Part shown: positions 27,592 through 34,981 of the stretch, piece after piece
Layout of the letters: each line of letters opens with the position of its first letter
Position numbering within the stretch: the first letter of the stretch is position 1
Source of the DNA: Branchiibius cervicis
Lineage (GTDB): Bacteria > Actinomycetota > Actinomycetes > Actinomycetales > Dermatophilaceae
Assembly: GCF_042661605.1 (NCBI RefSeq)
Contig: NZ_JBHSWJ010000002.1
Span: 62,001 to 126,000 of the forward strand
Reading direction: 5' to 3'
DNA: 64,000 nt
Program-made: the position numbers and the translations under genes
The notes under the pieces: model-generated
Database searches by the model: none
What the model was told of the DNA's origin: nothing
What the model saw: only the letters and a program-made list of their open reading frames with translations

Positions 27592-29615
27592 GCGCCGTCG
27601 CCGGTTTGCCGGACCATGCGGAGCTGACCTATGCCGACGCTGCGCTTGAATACCTCGCCGCAGGGTTCGAGCCGCTCCCGCTGCCCGCGGGCGACAAGTA
27701 CCCGCCGCCGTACGGCACTACGGGCGCCCTCGCTGCGCCTGTGACGCCCGCTGACGTCGAGGGCTGGCGCCGAAGCATGAAACACGGCAACACCGCCCTA
27801 CGGCTGCCTGACGGAGTTGTCGGCATTGACGTCGACGACTACGACGGCAAGCCCGCCGCCGATACCCTCGCCGAGCGTGAAGCACAGTGGGGCGCATTGC
27901 CGCCCACTGCCATGACGACCTCACGCGATGGCGGGGTGTCGGGTATCCGGTTGTATCGCGTCCCGCCGGGCTCCCGGTTCCCGGGCAGTGTCGGCGAGGC
28001 GATCGACGTTATCCAACCCGCCCACCGGTACGCCGTTGTTTGGCCCTCGGTGCACCCCACGGGTGCGCGCTATCGGTGGCTGCATTCGGTCACCCGCGAG
28101 CCGATCAACGGAATCCCTACCGTCGCAGAGCTTCCCGAGCTTCCCGCCGGTTGGGTCGCCGGGCTGTCCGCGCTCGCGCCCGCCCGGACCGAGCACGGCA
28201 CCTACGATGCCGCGTGGCTGGACCGCCTCACCGACGGCGACCCGGGGGAGCGCCTGGCGGGCAAGCTCGCGAGTCTGCTCGAAGCCCTCGACACTGGCAC
28301 CGACCGGCACGCCGCCGCGCTGTCGTTCGTCGGTGCGTTGTGTGTAGCTGTTGAGCGCGACGAGCCGGGCACCCGGGCCGCGCACGACGAGGCTTGCGCG
28401 GCGTTCCTGGCCGCGAAAGGTCACACGCCCGAGGTCGAGGCTGAGTGGGCGCGGTTGTTCCCGGCTGCGATTGGGTTCGCCGTCGAGGTCGTCGCCGACG
28501 ATGCCCGGCGCGGGTTCGACTGGCGCAAGTCGGCCCCGTCCACGGCACGGCCGCAGGCCGCTAGGCCGGCGGGTCGGCCCGTCCGGTCGCTGGCCGGGCA
28601 ACTGCTGAGCCGGTCGGGACTGCGAGCCCTGCCTAAGCCCGAGCCGCTGATCGCCGACACCCTCGACAAGCACTCGGTGATGATGCTCGCCGGGTACTAC
28701 GGCACCGGTAAGAGCTTCGTCGCCCTCGATTGGGCCGCGAGCATCGCCACGGGCACACCGTGGCTCGGGCGCCCGGTCGAGCGTGGTCGTGTGCTGTACG
28801 TCCTCGGTGAGGGCGCCTACGGCGTACACGCCCGGCTCGCGGCGTGGGAGCTGCACCACGGCGCCGCGATCGAGGACGGGTGGCTCGACGTGCTGCCCGT
28901 GGCCGCGCAGATCGCAGGCGATGACCTGCCCGAGGTCGAGGAACTGGTCGCCGAGCGCGGTTACGCCCTCGTCGTGTTTGACACCCTCGCCCGCATGAGC
29001 GTCGGCCTCGAAGAGAACAGCGCCCGCGATATGGGCGTGTTCGTCGCTGCGCTCGACGCGATCCGCCGCCGCACCGACGGCGGGTCGGTCCTGGTCGTGC
29101 ACCACAGCGGCAAGGGTGACCGGGGCGATAGTCGGGGATCCTCGGCGATCGGTGGTGCGATGGACATCGTCTATCAGGTCAAGGGCGATGGTCGCGGCAC
29201 ATTCGAGCTGATCCGCACCAAACGCAAGGAAGGCCCGACCGAAGACCGGCACGCGCTCGCGCTGCGCGAGGTCGCCGCCTCAGTGGTCGTGGTCGAGGGC
29301 GACCCGGCGACGACGAGCGCAACGGCAACCCGTGACCGGATCGCGAACGATATCCGCGAGTACCTGCACACGGTCGCGGCGCACGAGGCGAGCGAGGTCT
29401 TCATCGGTCAGACCCAGATCGCGGCCGCCGTGTCCGGCAGCACGAAGACGATTCGAGAGACGCTGGCTCGCATGGCTGCTGCTGGCTTCCTCTGCGTCGG
29501 TAAGCGCGGCGGGTACGCCTTACCCACCGTCGACCCCGGCCCGGCAGCGGCAGGCTCGGTCACCGGCGCTGGCCCCGACCCGCTGCCGCCCGGCTGGGAT
29601 GCCGCCCTCGACTGA
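27588..29615 (+). CDS. Replication protein: primase-polymerase plus RecA-like helicase
   Basis: 675 residues from GTG 27588. Residues 1-260 are a bifunctional primase/polymerase domain (GIDVDDYDGK metal site near residue 80; HPTGARYRW). Residues about 340-560 are a RepA/AAA_25-type ATPase: Walker A GYYGTGKSF near 367, LGEGAYG, Walker B LVVFDTLARM near 461, and VHHSGKGDRGD. The last 90 residues resemble a winged helix (AAVSGSTKTIRETLARMAAAG). Such proteins start plasmid and AICE replication. The origin lies directly downstream. Coupled to the 127-residue gene. Confidence 0.85.
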   Translation: MSAVAGLPDHAELTYADAALEYLAAGFEPLPLPAGDKYPPPYGTTGALAAPVTPADVEGWRRSMKHGNTALRLPDGVVGIDVDDYDGKPAADTLAEREAQWGALPPTAMTTSRDGGVSGIRLYRVPPGSRFPGSVGEAIDVIQPAHRYAVVWPSVHPTGARYRWLHSVTREPINGIPTVAELPELPAGWVAGLSALAPARTEHGTYDAAWLDRLTDGDPGERLAGKLASLLEALDTGTDRHAAALSFVGALCVAVERDEPGTRAAHDEACAAFLAAKGHTPEVEAEWARLFPAAIGFAVEVVADDARRGFDWRKSAPSTARPQAARPAGRPVRSLAGQLLSRSGLRALPKPEPLIADTLDKHSVMMLAGYYGTGKSFVALDWAASIATGTPWLGRPVERGRVLYVLGEGAYGVHARLAAWELHHGAAIEDGWLDVLPVAAQIAGDDLPEVEELVAERGYALVVFDTLARMSVGLEENSARDMGVFVAALDAIRRRTDGGSVLVVHHSGKGDRGDSRGSSAIGGAMDIVYQVKGDGRGTFELIRTKRKEGPTEDRHALALREVAASVVVVEGDPATTSATATRDRIANDIREYLHTVAAHEASEVFIGQTQIAAAVSGSTKTIRETLARMAAAGFLCVGKRGGYALPTVDPGPAAAGSVTGAGPDPLPPGWDAALD

Positions 29616-29628
29616 GCACCTGCAACAC

Positions 29629-29668
29629 AACGCCCCGGCGTACCTCCTCACGAGGTCGCCGGGGCGTT
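29629..29668. terminator. Terminator of the rep operon
   Basis: AACGCCCCGGCG (29629-29640) pairs with CGCCGGGGCGTT (29657-29668); the loop contains a further ACCTC/GAGGT stem. Fourteen bases after the rep stop. Confidence 0.75.
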
Positions 29669-29674
29669 CTGCGT

Positions 29675-29905
29675 TGTGGATAACGTGTGGATAGAGCGTG
29701 CCCCTGCGATGGGCACGGCGGCCATCGTGCCCACCGACGTAGGCACGATGGGCACGCATGGGCACGATGAACGCCCCGAGCCACAGAATCCGCCGGAATG
29801 ACGGGCAATTCTGCCGTGCCCATTGCGGCCGATTCGATGGGCACGAGCCCACCGTCTCGCGTGCCGTGCCCACCGCGTAACCCTTAGTTACGCGGGATGG
29901 GCACG
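29675..29905. other. Replication origin: two DnaA boxes and eight iterons
   Basis: TGTGGATAA (29675-29683) is the exact consensus DnaA box in reverse; TGTGGATAG (29686-29694) is a one-mismatch copy 11 bases on. Then TGGGCACG or its complement occurs at 29710, 29726, 29749, 29759, 29815, 29838, 29865 and 29898 (start positions). A palindrome CGCGTAAC-CCTTA-GTTACGCG lies at 29874-29894. Rep-binding iterons plus DnaA boxes beside a rep gene define a plasmid-type origin. The 310-base gap holds no gene. Confidence 0.8.
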
Positions 29906-29924
29906 CCGAGGCACGGCGACAGGC

Positions 29925-30776
29925 TTACATATCCGCGAAGAAGTCCGCCCGCACCGTGACGTCCTCGACCGTCCGCTCGCTAACCGCGACGCCGAGCCGG
30001 TACTCCTTCAGCAACTCGCACAACCGCGCCCCGTCGATGAGGTCGAGCGGCGGCGCACCGTCCCGCGTCGATTCGGCCTTCGCGTCCGCTGTGAAGGTGC
30101 CTGTCGTGATGAGAAGGCCCTTGTCGCCACGGCCCGCCATAGCGCCGCGGAAGTCGCGCACCGCCCCCGCGCCCACGCTGCCGCTGTACCGCTTGCACTG
30201 GAAGAAGACCGGGAACGAGACAAGCGACATTCGATACACCCCGAGCCCGTCGATGCCGCCGTCGCCGGTCCGCCCGGTCACGGTCGCGCTCACGAATCCG
30301 GCCTCACGTAGGAGCCGTTGCGCGAGCCGCTCGAACCCGGCCGGTGGCATCGCCATGAGCGAGTCGAGGAGCTGCTCCTGCCACGTCAGCTCGGCGGGCT
30401 CGCTGTCCTCGTCCTGGCGGGTCGCCCCGCGGCCGGGGCCACGCTTCGCGCGCGACGCCGCGATGTATTCGAGTCGCAGCGGTTCTAGCTCACCCTCGGC
30501 GACCGTGCTCCCGCGCTCGGTCAGCGACCACACGCCGCGCTGAGAGTTCGTTGCAAGGCCCATGCCCTTTAGATACGTGCGCGCCCACGCGAGCCGGTAC
30601 TCAATCTCGGTGCTCGGCCCGTCCTTGTGAAGGACCGCCTGCGCGTCGTCGCTGAAGTCCTCCCGGCGTAGCACTTCCTCGACTATCTCCTCGATCGAGG
30701 CAGACCCACCGAGAGCACGCAGCCCTTGCACGGTCGGCCAGAGGAGTTGTTGATACTGCGGGATTCGGGCGTCCAC
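29925..30776 (-). CDS. Mrr-type restriction endonuclease
   Basis: 283 residues from GTG 30776, which gives the family N-terminus (DARIPQYQQLLWPTVQGL, a winged-helix domain); ATG 30824 would add 16 residues and overlap the upstream gene. The C-terminal Mrr_cat PD-(D/E)xK fold shows AGFVSATVTGRTGDGGIDG and FFQCKRYSG with the catalytic D and QxK, then GLLITTGTFTADA. Mrr cuts methylated DNA. It faces the rep operon across the origin, and is likely cargo defending against modified incoming DNA. Confidence 0.85.
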   Translation of the reverse strand: MDARIPQYQQLLWPTVQGLRALGGSASIEEIVEEVLRREDFSDDAQAVLHKDGPSTEIEYRLAWARTYLKGMGLATNSQRGVWSLTERGSTVAEGELEPLRLEYIAASRAKRGPGRGATRQDEDSEPAELTWQEQLLDSLMAMPPAGFERLAQRLLREAGFVSATVTGRTGDGGIDGLGVYRMSLVSFPVFFQCKRYSGSVGAGAVRDFRGAMAGRGDKGLLITTGTFTADAKAESTRDGAPPLDLIDGARLCELLKEYRLGVAVSERTVEDVTVRADFFADM

Positions 30777-30801
30777 GGCGTGAGGGTATCGCCGCCAGAC
30801 G

Positions 30802-31263
30802 TCAGCCGCTCGTCTCCGCAGCATCGGCGGTGAGTCTCCGCTGTATGGCCTCGTCGACTTCCCGCTCCATCCGAGGCAGATAGATGCTCTTGGCCGCCCA
30901 CACGTCCGCAGCCGCCCCCTTCAGCTTCGCGAGTTCGGCCGTGCCGAGCGGTCCCGCCTTGCGCTGAACCACGGCTCGCGTAATCGGGAGGTCTTCCTCG
31001 TCGGCAGGATCGCGGATGAGCGCGTCCACATAGCCCGATATGTGCTGCTCGCCTGTCAGTGACATCTGATGACGCAGTTTGACCAATAGCCCAAGGTCGA
31101 ACTCCGCGCGACGCTCCCGGATCACGTCACGGCGTGTCTGCTCGGCCTGCTGCGATGCGTAATAAATCGCGTAGACCGCGATCGCGACGCCTAGAAGGCC
31201 TGAGAACCCGCTCAGGTAGTCGAGCCAATCGTGACCGGAGGCTTCCGAAACGGCCGTACACAT
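30802..31263 (-). CDS. Single-span membrane protein upstream of mrr (153 aa)
   Basis: 153 residues: short N-terminus with HDWLDYLSGFSG, one membrane helix (LLGVAIAVYAIYYAS, about residues 23-38), then a long cytoplasmic charged helical region. No enzyme motif. It ends 25 bases before the Mrr start and is probably cotranscribed. Similar one-helix proteins with a coiled tail occur in several defence loci, but I recognise no named family. Confidence 0.6.
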   Translation of the reverse strand: MCTAVSEASGHDWLDYLSGFSGLLGVAIAVYAIYYASQQAEQTRRDVIRERRAEFDLGLLVKLRHQMSLTGEQHISGYVDALIRDPADEEDLPITRAVVQRKAGPLGTAELAKLKGAAADVWAAKSIYLPRMEREVDEAIQRRLTADAAETSG

Positions 31264-31330
31264 GCCGCGATGCTAGCGCCGAGCCTAGACACGGCACGCG
31301 CTCGCGATGCGCGCGCCGGGCGCAGCGAAA

Positions 31331-31362
31331 CGCCCCGCCCCCTGCGACAGGGAAGCGGGGCG
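31331..31362. terminator. Terminator downstream of the small acidic gene
   Basis: CGCCCCGC (31331-31338) pairs with GCGGGGCG (31355-31362); inner CCCT/AGGG extends the stem. It is read from the minus-strand gene at 31379-31600. Confidence 0.5.
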
Positions 31363-31378
31363 CTCGCAGCCGCGACGC

Positions 31379-31600
31379 TCAGTCGCGCACAGCCGCCGCC
31401 ATTTCGACCGCCCACGGCACGCCCGCTGCTTCGAGCTGCGCGAGAGTCTCGTCGACGGTCTGCCCTGCGTCACGGCCAGCCACGAGCCCGACCTCGGCGC
31501 GTGCCCCCGTCAGGGTGTCGAGCGCCGCCGCCGCGTCGCCGCGCTGTAGCTGCTCGATCGCGGCTGCGATGAAGTCCTGCGCCGTGGTTGCTGCGTTCAT
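31379..31600 (-). CDS. Small helical acidic protein at the right end (73 aa)
   Basis: GGAGGAACC before ATG 31600 is a strong ribosome site. 73 residues: AIEQLQRGDAAAALDTLTGA resembles one TPR-like helical pair, the rest also helical and acidic. It is the last element gene before the replacement promoter and attR and transcribes away from it. Position suggests a factor for integration/excision, but nothing in the sequence shows this. Confidence 0.6.
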   Translation of the reverse strand: MNAATTAQDFIAAAIEQLQRGDAAAALDTLTGARAEVGLVAGRDAGQTVDETLAQLEAAGVPWAVEMAAAVRD

Positions 31601-31636
31601 GGTTCCTCCGTTTGATCGGTCCTGCTCACTGTGTAC

Positions 31637-31642
31637 GACAAT
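31637..31642 (+). promoter_or_regulatory. Element-borne -10 box that drives the rebuilt thioredoxin/NHL gene
   Basis: GACAAT, six bases, then ATG 31649: the same box and spacing as the displaced native promoter at 20841. TTGATC near 31612 could serve as -35 with a longer than usual spacer. Confidence 0.5.
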
Positions 31643-31648
31643 GCTCGA

Positions 31649-33436
31649 ATGGCTGGCATCCGACTTCGTGCTCCCGAGTTGCAAGGCCGAGGCTGGCTGA
31701 ACACGGGCGGCGAAACACTGACGTTGGCCTCGTTGCGAGGTCGCATATTGATAATCGACTTCTGGACTTTCTGCTGTGTCAATTGCCTCCACGTGCTCGA
31801 TGAGTTGCGGCCCCTGGAGGAGAAGTACGCCGAGGAACTTGTCCTGATCGGCGTGCACTCACCCAAGTTCGTGCACGAAGCCGACCCGGATGCTCTGGTC
31901 GCCGCGGTCGAGCGGTATGGCGTGCACCACCCCGTCCTGGACGACCCGGAGCTGACGACCTGGCAGGCCTACACCGCCCGCGCATGGCCGACTCTGGTGG
32001 TCATCGACCCCGAGGGCGCCATCGTGGCTTCGATGTCCGGGGAGGGTCACGCGGCCGGGCTGGCCGGCCTGATCGACGAACTCATCGTCGAGCATCGCGC
32101 CAAAGGCACGCTGCGGCAGGGTAATTCGCCCTACGTCCCGTCGACTCCGCAGGCCACTGCGCTGAGGTTCCCGGGGAAGATCGCCGCCCACCATGACGGC
32201 TCCTTCCTGGTCTCCGACACCGCGCACCACGAGGTCGTCTGGTTCGAACCGGACCTGAGCACCGAGCGGGCCCGGTTCGGCGGATTCAACGAACCGCAGG
32301 GCCTTCTGGTGCTGCCGACGCAAGTGGCCGAGCGGGTTGGCTACGACGTCGTCGTCGCGGACAGCGTTCATCACCAGATCCGGTCAATCCGACTGTCCGA
32401 CGGCCACGTCCAAGTGCTGGCCGGTACGGGGGAGCAGTTGCGCGAACGCTCGGGCGGCGGGGCCGCGCTGAAACAGCCGCTGTCGACACCGTGGGATGTG
32501 ACCTGGTGGATCGATCGCGTGGTGATCGCGATGGCCGGCACCCACCAGCTGTGGGCGTTGCATCTGGCCGCCGACCCGACGGACAACACCGTCGCCGTCC
32601 TCGCCGGCACCTCCGCCGAAGGGATCCGCGACGGAGCCGCGCACGACGCGTGGCTCGCGCAACCCTCCGGACTGGCCACCTCCGCCGACGGCGCGCGGGT
32701 CTGGATCGCCGACGCCGAGACTTCCGCCTTGCGATCCATCACGCTTTCGGACGAGGGATTCGTGCTGAAAACCCATGTGGGTCAAGGACTTTTCGACTTC
32801 GGCTATGTCGACGGGCCCGCGGACGAGGCTCTCCTGCAGCACCCGCTCGGGGTGAGCGAGTTGCCCGACGGCACGGTAGCGATCGCCGACACCTACAACG
32901 GCGCGATCCGCCGCTACGACCCGGTGAGGGACGAAGTCACGACGCTGGCGACGGGGTTGGCGGAGCCCAGTGACGTTCTCTTCGCCGGCCACTTGCTGGT
33001 GGTGGAGTCCGGTGCGCACCGGGTGCTCGCCGTACCCGTCCCCGAGGACGCGCAACGGATCGAGGGTGACTCGCACACCACTGCGCGCCCGGCCACGCCA
33101 CTCGCGTCGGGCGCCGTCACGCTGACCGTGGCCTTCACTCCGCCCCCCGGTCAGAAGCTCGACTACCGGTACGGCGATCCAACCCAACTCATGGTGTCGG
33201 CGACTCCCGGGGCACTGCTACGCGACGGCGGCGGGACCGGTGAGGGTCTCACCCGGCACCTGGTCTTGGACCCTGCCGTCGGCGACGGCACGCTGCACAT
33301 CTCGGTGCGGGCTGCCGCCTGTGACGGGGACAGCGAGCACGCGGCCTGTCATCTCTACCAACAGGATTGGGGTATCCCGGTCGTGCTCGACGACACCGCG
33401 GACGCACACCTGCAACTGGACCTGCGCGGGGTGTGA
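31649..33436 (+). CDS. Thioredoxin-like/NHL-repeat protein, 5' end supplied by the element
   Basis: 595 residues. Thioredoxin-like domain at residues 1-150 with FWTFCCVNCLHVL (CVNC as CxxC active site), then NHL repeats forming a beta-propeller (AQPSGLATSADGARVWIADA; HPLGVSELPDGTVAIADTY). Probably a redox-active envelope or cytosolic protein like NHLRC2; substrate unknown. Codons 1-39 belong to the element (AT-richer, with ATA and TTG codons such as the RILII stretch) and the rest to the host. ATG 31649 matches the native start; GTG 31631 in frame is less likely. Confidence 0.85.
   Translation: MAGIRLRAPELQGRGWLNTGGETLTLASLRGRILIIDFWTFCCVNCLHVLDELRPLEEKYAEELVLIGVHSPKFVHEADPDALVAAVERYGVHHPVLDDPELTTWQAYTARAWPTLVVIDPEGAIVASMSGEGHAAGLAGLIDELIVEHRAKGTLRQGNSPYVPSTPQATALRFPGKIAAHHDGSFLVSDTAHHEVVWFEPDLSTERARFGGFNEPQGLLVLPTQVAERVGYDVVVADSVHHQIRSIRLSDGHVQVLAGTGEQLRERSGGGAALKQPLSTPWDVTWWIDRVVIAMAGTHQLWALHLAADPTDNTVAVLAGTSAEGIRDGAAHDAWLAQPSGLATSADGARVWIADAETSALRSITLSDEGFVLKTHVGQGLFDFGYVDGPADEALLQHPLGVSELPDGTVAIADTYNGAIRRYDPVRDEVTTLATGLAEPSDVLFAGHLLVVESGAHRVLAVPVPEDAQRIEGDSHTTARPATPLASGAVTLTVAFTPPPGQKLDYRYGDPTQLMVSATPGALLRDGGGTGEGLTRHLVLDPAVGDGTLHISVRAAACDGDSEHAACHLYQQDWGIPVVLDDTADAHLQLDLRGV
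31757..31767. repeat. Right attachment core (attR)
   Basis: GACTTCTGGAC within codons DFWT. Element sequence to the left (ATATTGATAATC), host sequence to the right (TTTCTGCTGTGTCAATTG). Confidence 0.8.
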
Positions 33437-33473
33437 TCCGGATCAGTCGCTCGGGACCGAAGCATGGGCGGTT

Positions 33474-33827
33474 ATGGGCAGTTTCGGCCAACCGGCGCAT
33501 CGACCCCGCCGCAGCGACCAGTATGGCGATGTGGACGTACCGCTGACGCAACTGCTCCTCGAGGGCACGGCCGGAGAGGCCTTCACGCTGCCGTTCCCCA
33601 AGGGCCCCGCGACCGGGTACGAGTGGCAGTGGACCCTGCCCGACGGTGTCACCCGGCTGCCCGATCTGCCGGATCCGCCCGAGGTGATGATGCCCGGCGC
33701 GCCGGACGGCTCGCTTCCGCAACTGTTGGTGGCGGATCCGGGTGACTACGAGGTGTACGGCGAATTCGGGCGCCCGTGGGAGGCGGCACCTGAGCGTCGC
33801 GTCCTGATCACCGTGCAGATCCGGTAG
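33474..33827 (+). CDS. Chagasin-like (I42) protease-inhibitor protein
   Basis: 117 residues. Two hallmark loops of the I42 family are seen: PATGYEWQW (the NPTTGY loop) and GRPWEAAPERR (the RPWE loop), in a beta-sandwich that ends ITVQIR. I see no signal peptide in this frame, so export is uncertain. It may inhibit papain-like cysteine proteases; in bacteria the targets are mostly unknown. Its last 20 bases overlap the converging LacI gene. Confidence 0.65.
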   Translation: MGSFGQPAHRPRRSDQYGDVDVPLTQLLLEGTAGEAFTLPFPKGPATGYEWQWTLPDGVTRLPDLPDPPEVMMPGAPDGSLPQLLVADPGDYEVYGEFGRPWEAAPERRVLITVQIR

Positions 33828-34809
33828 GTCGGTTCCGAGCAGTCGAAGCGCGCGCGTGCACCTGCGGCCGAACCGTCGTTCCGGTCCCACTGGGCCGCTC
33901 GAGCACCAAGCGCGCGGCCGCCTGACCGATCTGCCGGGGCTGCAGGTCGAGCGCGGTGACCGGCGTTTCCAGCGTGAGTAGGTCGGGTCCGTCCACGGTG
34001 CAGGCCACCAGCAGGTCATCGGGTACCCGGCGGCCGAGGCGATGGGCGGTCGCCAGCGCACTGGCCCCCAGGCCCTCGTGACAGACCAGCAGCGCGTCGG
34101 CCCAACCATCCTGCAGCAGGGCGCGGATCTGATCGCGGGCATGGGTGGGTGTGACAGCGAACGGGATGATGCCCCGTCGTACCACGCGACCGGTGCTCTG
34201 CTCCCATGCGTCGATGGCCGCCAGCACGTTGCGTCCCCACCACAGCACCGGGTCGACGACCACCGCGGCAATCCGACGGGCACCGGCATCATGCAGCAGG
34301 TCCAGTGTCGCTCCCACGCTCGCCGTGGTGTCACTGTCCACCGTCCACGTGTCGGGCGGGAGGCGGTCGGTCGTCCCTTCGCACAGCACGGTGGGTTTGC
34401 CGGACCGGCTGAGCCCCTGCAGCACAGGGTCATTCGTCCGCGGCTCGGCAATGATGACGGCGTCGACCGCCAGCTCGGACAGCTGTCCCGGGTCGGTGCT
34501 CGGCGGGATGATCGACAACGCGGTCGCTTCCTCCAGCAGGACCTCCGAGGCGCCGATCATCAACTCGCCGTAGAAGGCGTAGTTGAGGCTCGACGGTGGC
34601 AGCAGGAGGCCGACGGAACCGAAGGTGCTGCGACGCAGGTTGGCCGCGACCGGATTCGGGCGGTAGCCGAGTTGCGCCACCTGGTCGTTGACGCGTGCCC
34701 GCGTCTCCGGGTGGACCCGGCCGTTACCGCTCAGCACGTGCGAAACGGTCGTCGGTGAGACCCCGGCGGCGAGAGCGACGTCCCGGATGGTCACGCGCCG
34801 ACTGGTCAT
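33808..34809 (-). CDS. LacI-family transcriptional regulator
   Basis: 333 residues. N-terminal HTH with TIRDVALAAGVSPTTVSHVL and hinge helix (NPVAANLRRS), then a periplasmic-binding-like sensor domain (SVGLLLPPS ... VDGPDLLTLETPVTALDL). TAAGGT lies seven bases before the ATG (leaderless). It is divergent from the NCS1 permease gene, and the LacI-type palindrome at 34896-34913 lies between them. The most likely role is repression of the permease-amidohydrolase operon. Confidence 0.85.
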   Translation of the reverse strand: MTSRRVTIRDVALAAGVSPTTVSHVLSGNGRVHPETRARVNDQVAQLGYRPNPVAANLRRSTFGSVGLLLPPSSLNYAFYGELMIGASEVLLEEATALSIIPPSTDPGQLSELAVDAVIIAEPRTNDPVLQGLSRSGKPTVLCEGTTDRLPPDTWTVDSDTTASVGATLDLLHDAGARRIAAVVVDPVLWWGRNVLAAIDAWEQSTGRVVRRGIIPFAVTPTHARDQIRALLQDGWADALLVCHEGLGASALATAHRLGRRVPDDLLVACTVDGPDLLTLETPVTALDLQPRQIGQAAARLVLERPSGTGTTVRPQVHARASTARNRPTGSAR

Positions 34810-34895
34810 GGCGGTCACCTTAGCCGCGAGCGCGGCGCGGACCCGAGAGGTGGTCCTGGGGTCCGCGCACGGCGAACGAGTTTGTCCGAAAGCCT

Positions 34896-34913
34896 TGCCA
34901 AAACGATTTGGCA
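34896..34913. promoter_or_regulatory. LacI-type operator
   Basis: TGCCAAA-ACGA-TTTGGCA, seven-base perfect arms, in the intergenic region between the LacI gene and the permease. This is the typical form of LacI/CcpA-like sites. Confidence 0.65.
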
Positions 34914-34981
34914 CGCCCTAGCGTTGCCGTTCATCGCAGCGTTGCGCGTCTTTCCCGACTGAAATTTGCATGGGAGTTCGC

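Larger units (their letters stand above)
20958..31767. mobile_element. 10.8-kb serine-integrase replicative element in a thioredoxin/NHL gene
   Basis: Bounded by the 11-bp direct repeat GACTTCTGGAC at 20958-20968 and 31757-31767. A large serine integrase lies at the left edge, a primase-helicase Rep with an iteron/DnaA-box origin in the right half, plus HNH, Mrr and about ten small unknown genes. The left boundary truncates a host gene whose matching remainder begins at the right boundary. No tra/FtsK, relaxase, capsid, portal or large terminase gene is visible, so how it moves between cells is open: a mobilisable plasmid-like element or a phage satellite are the main options. Confidence 0.9.
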
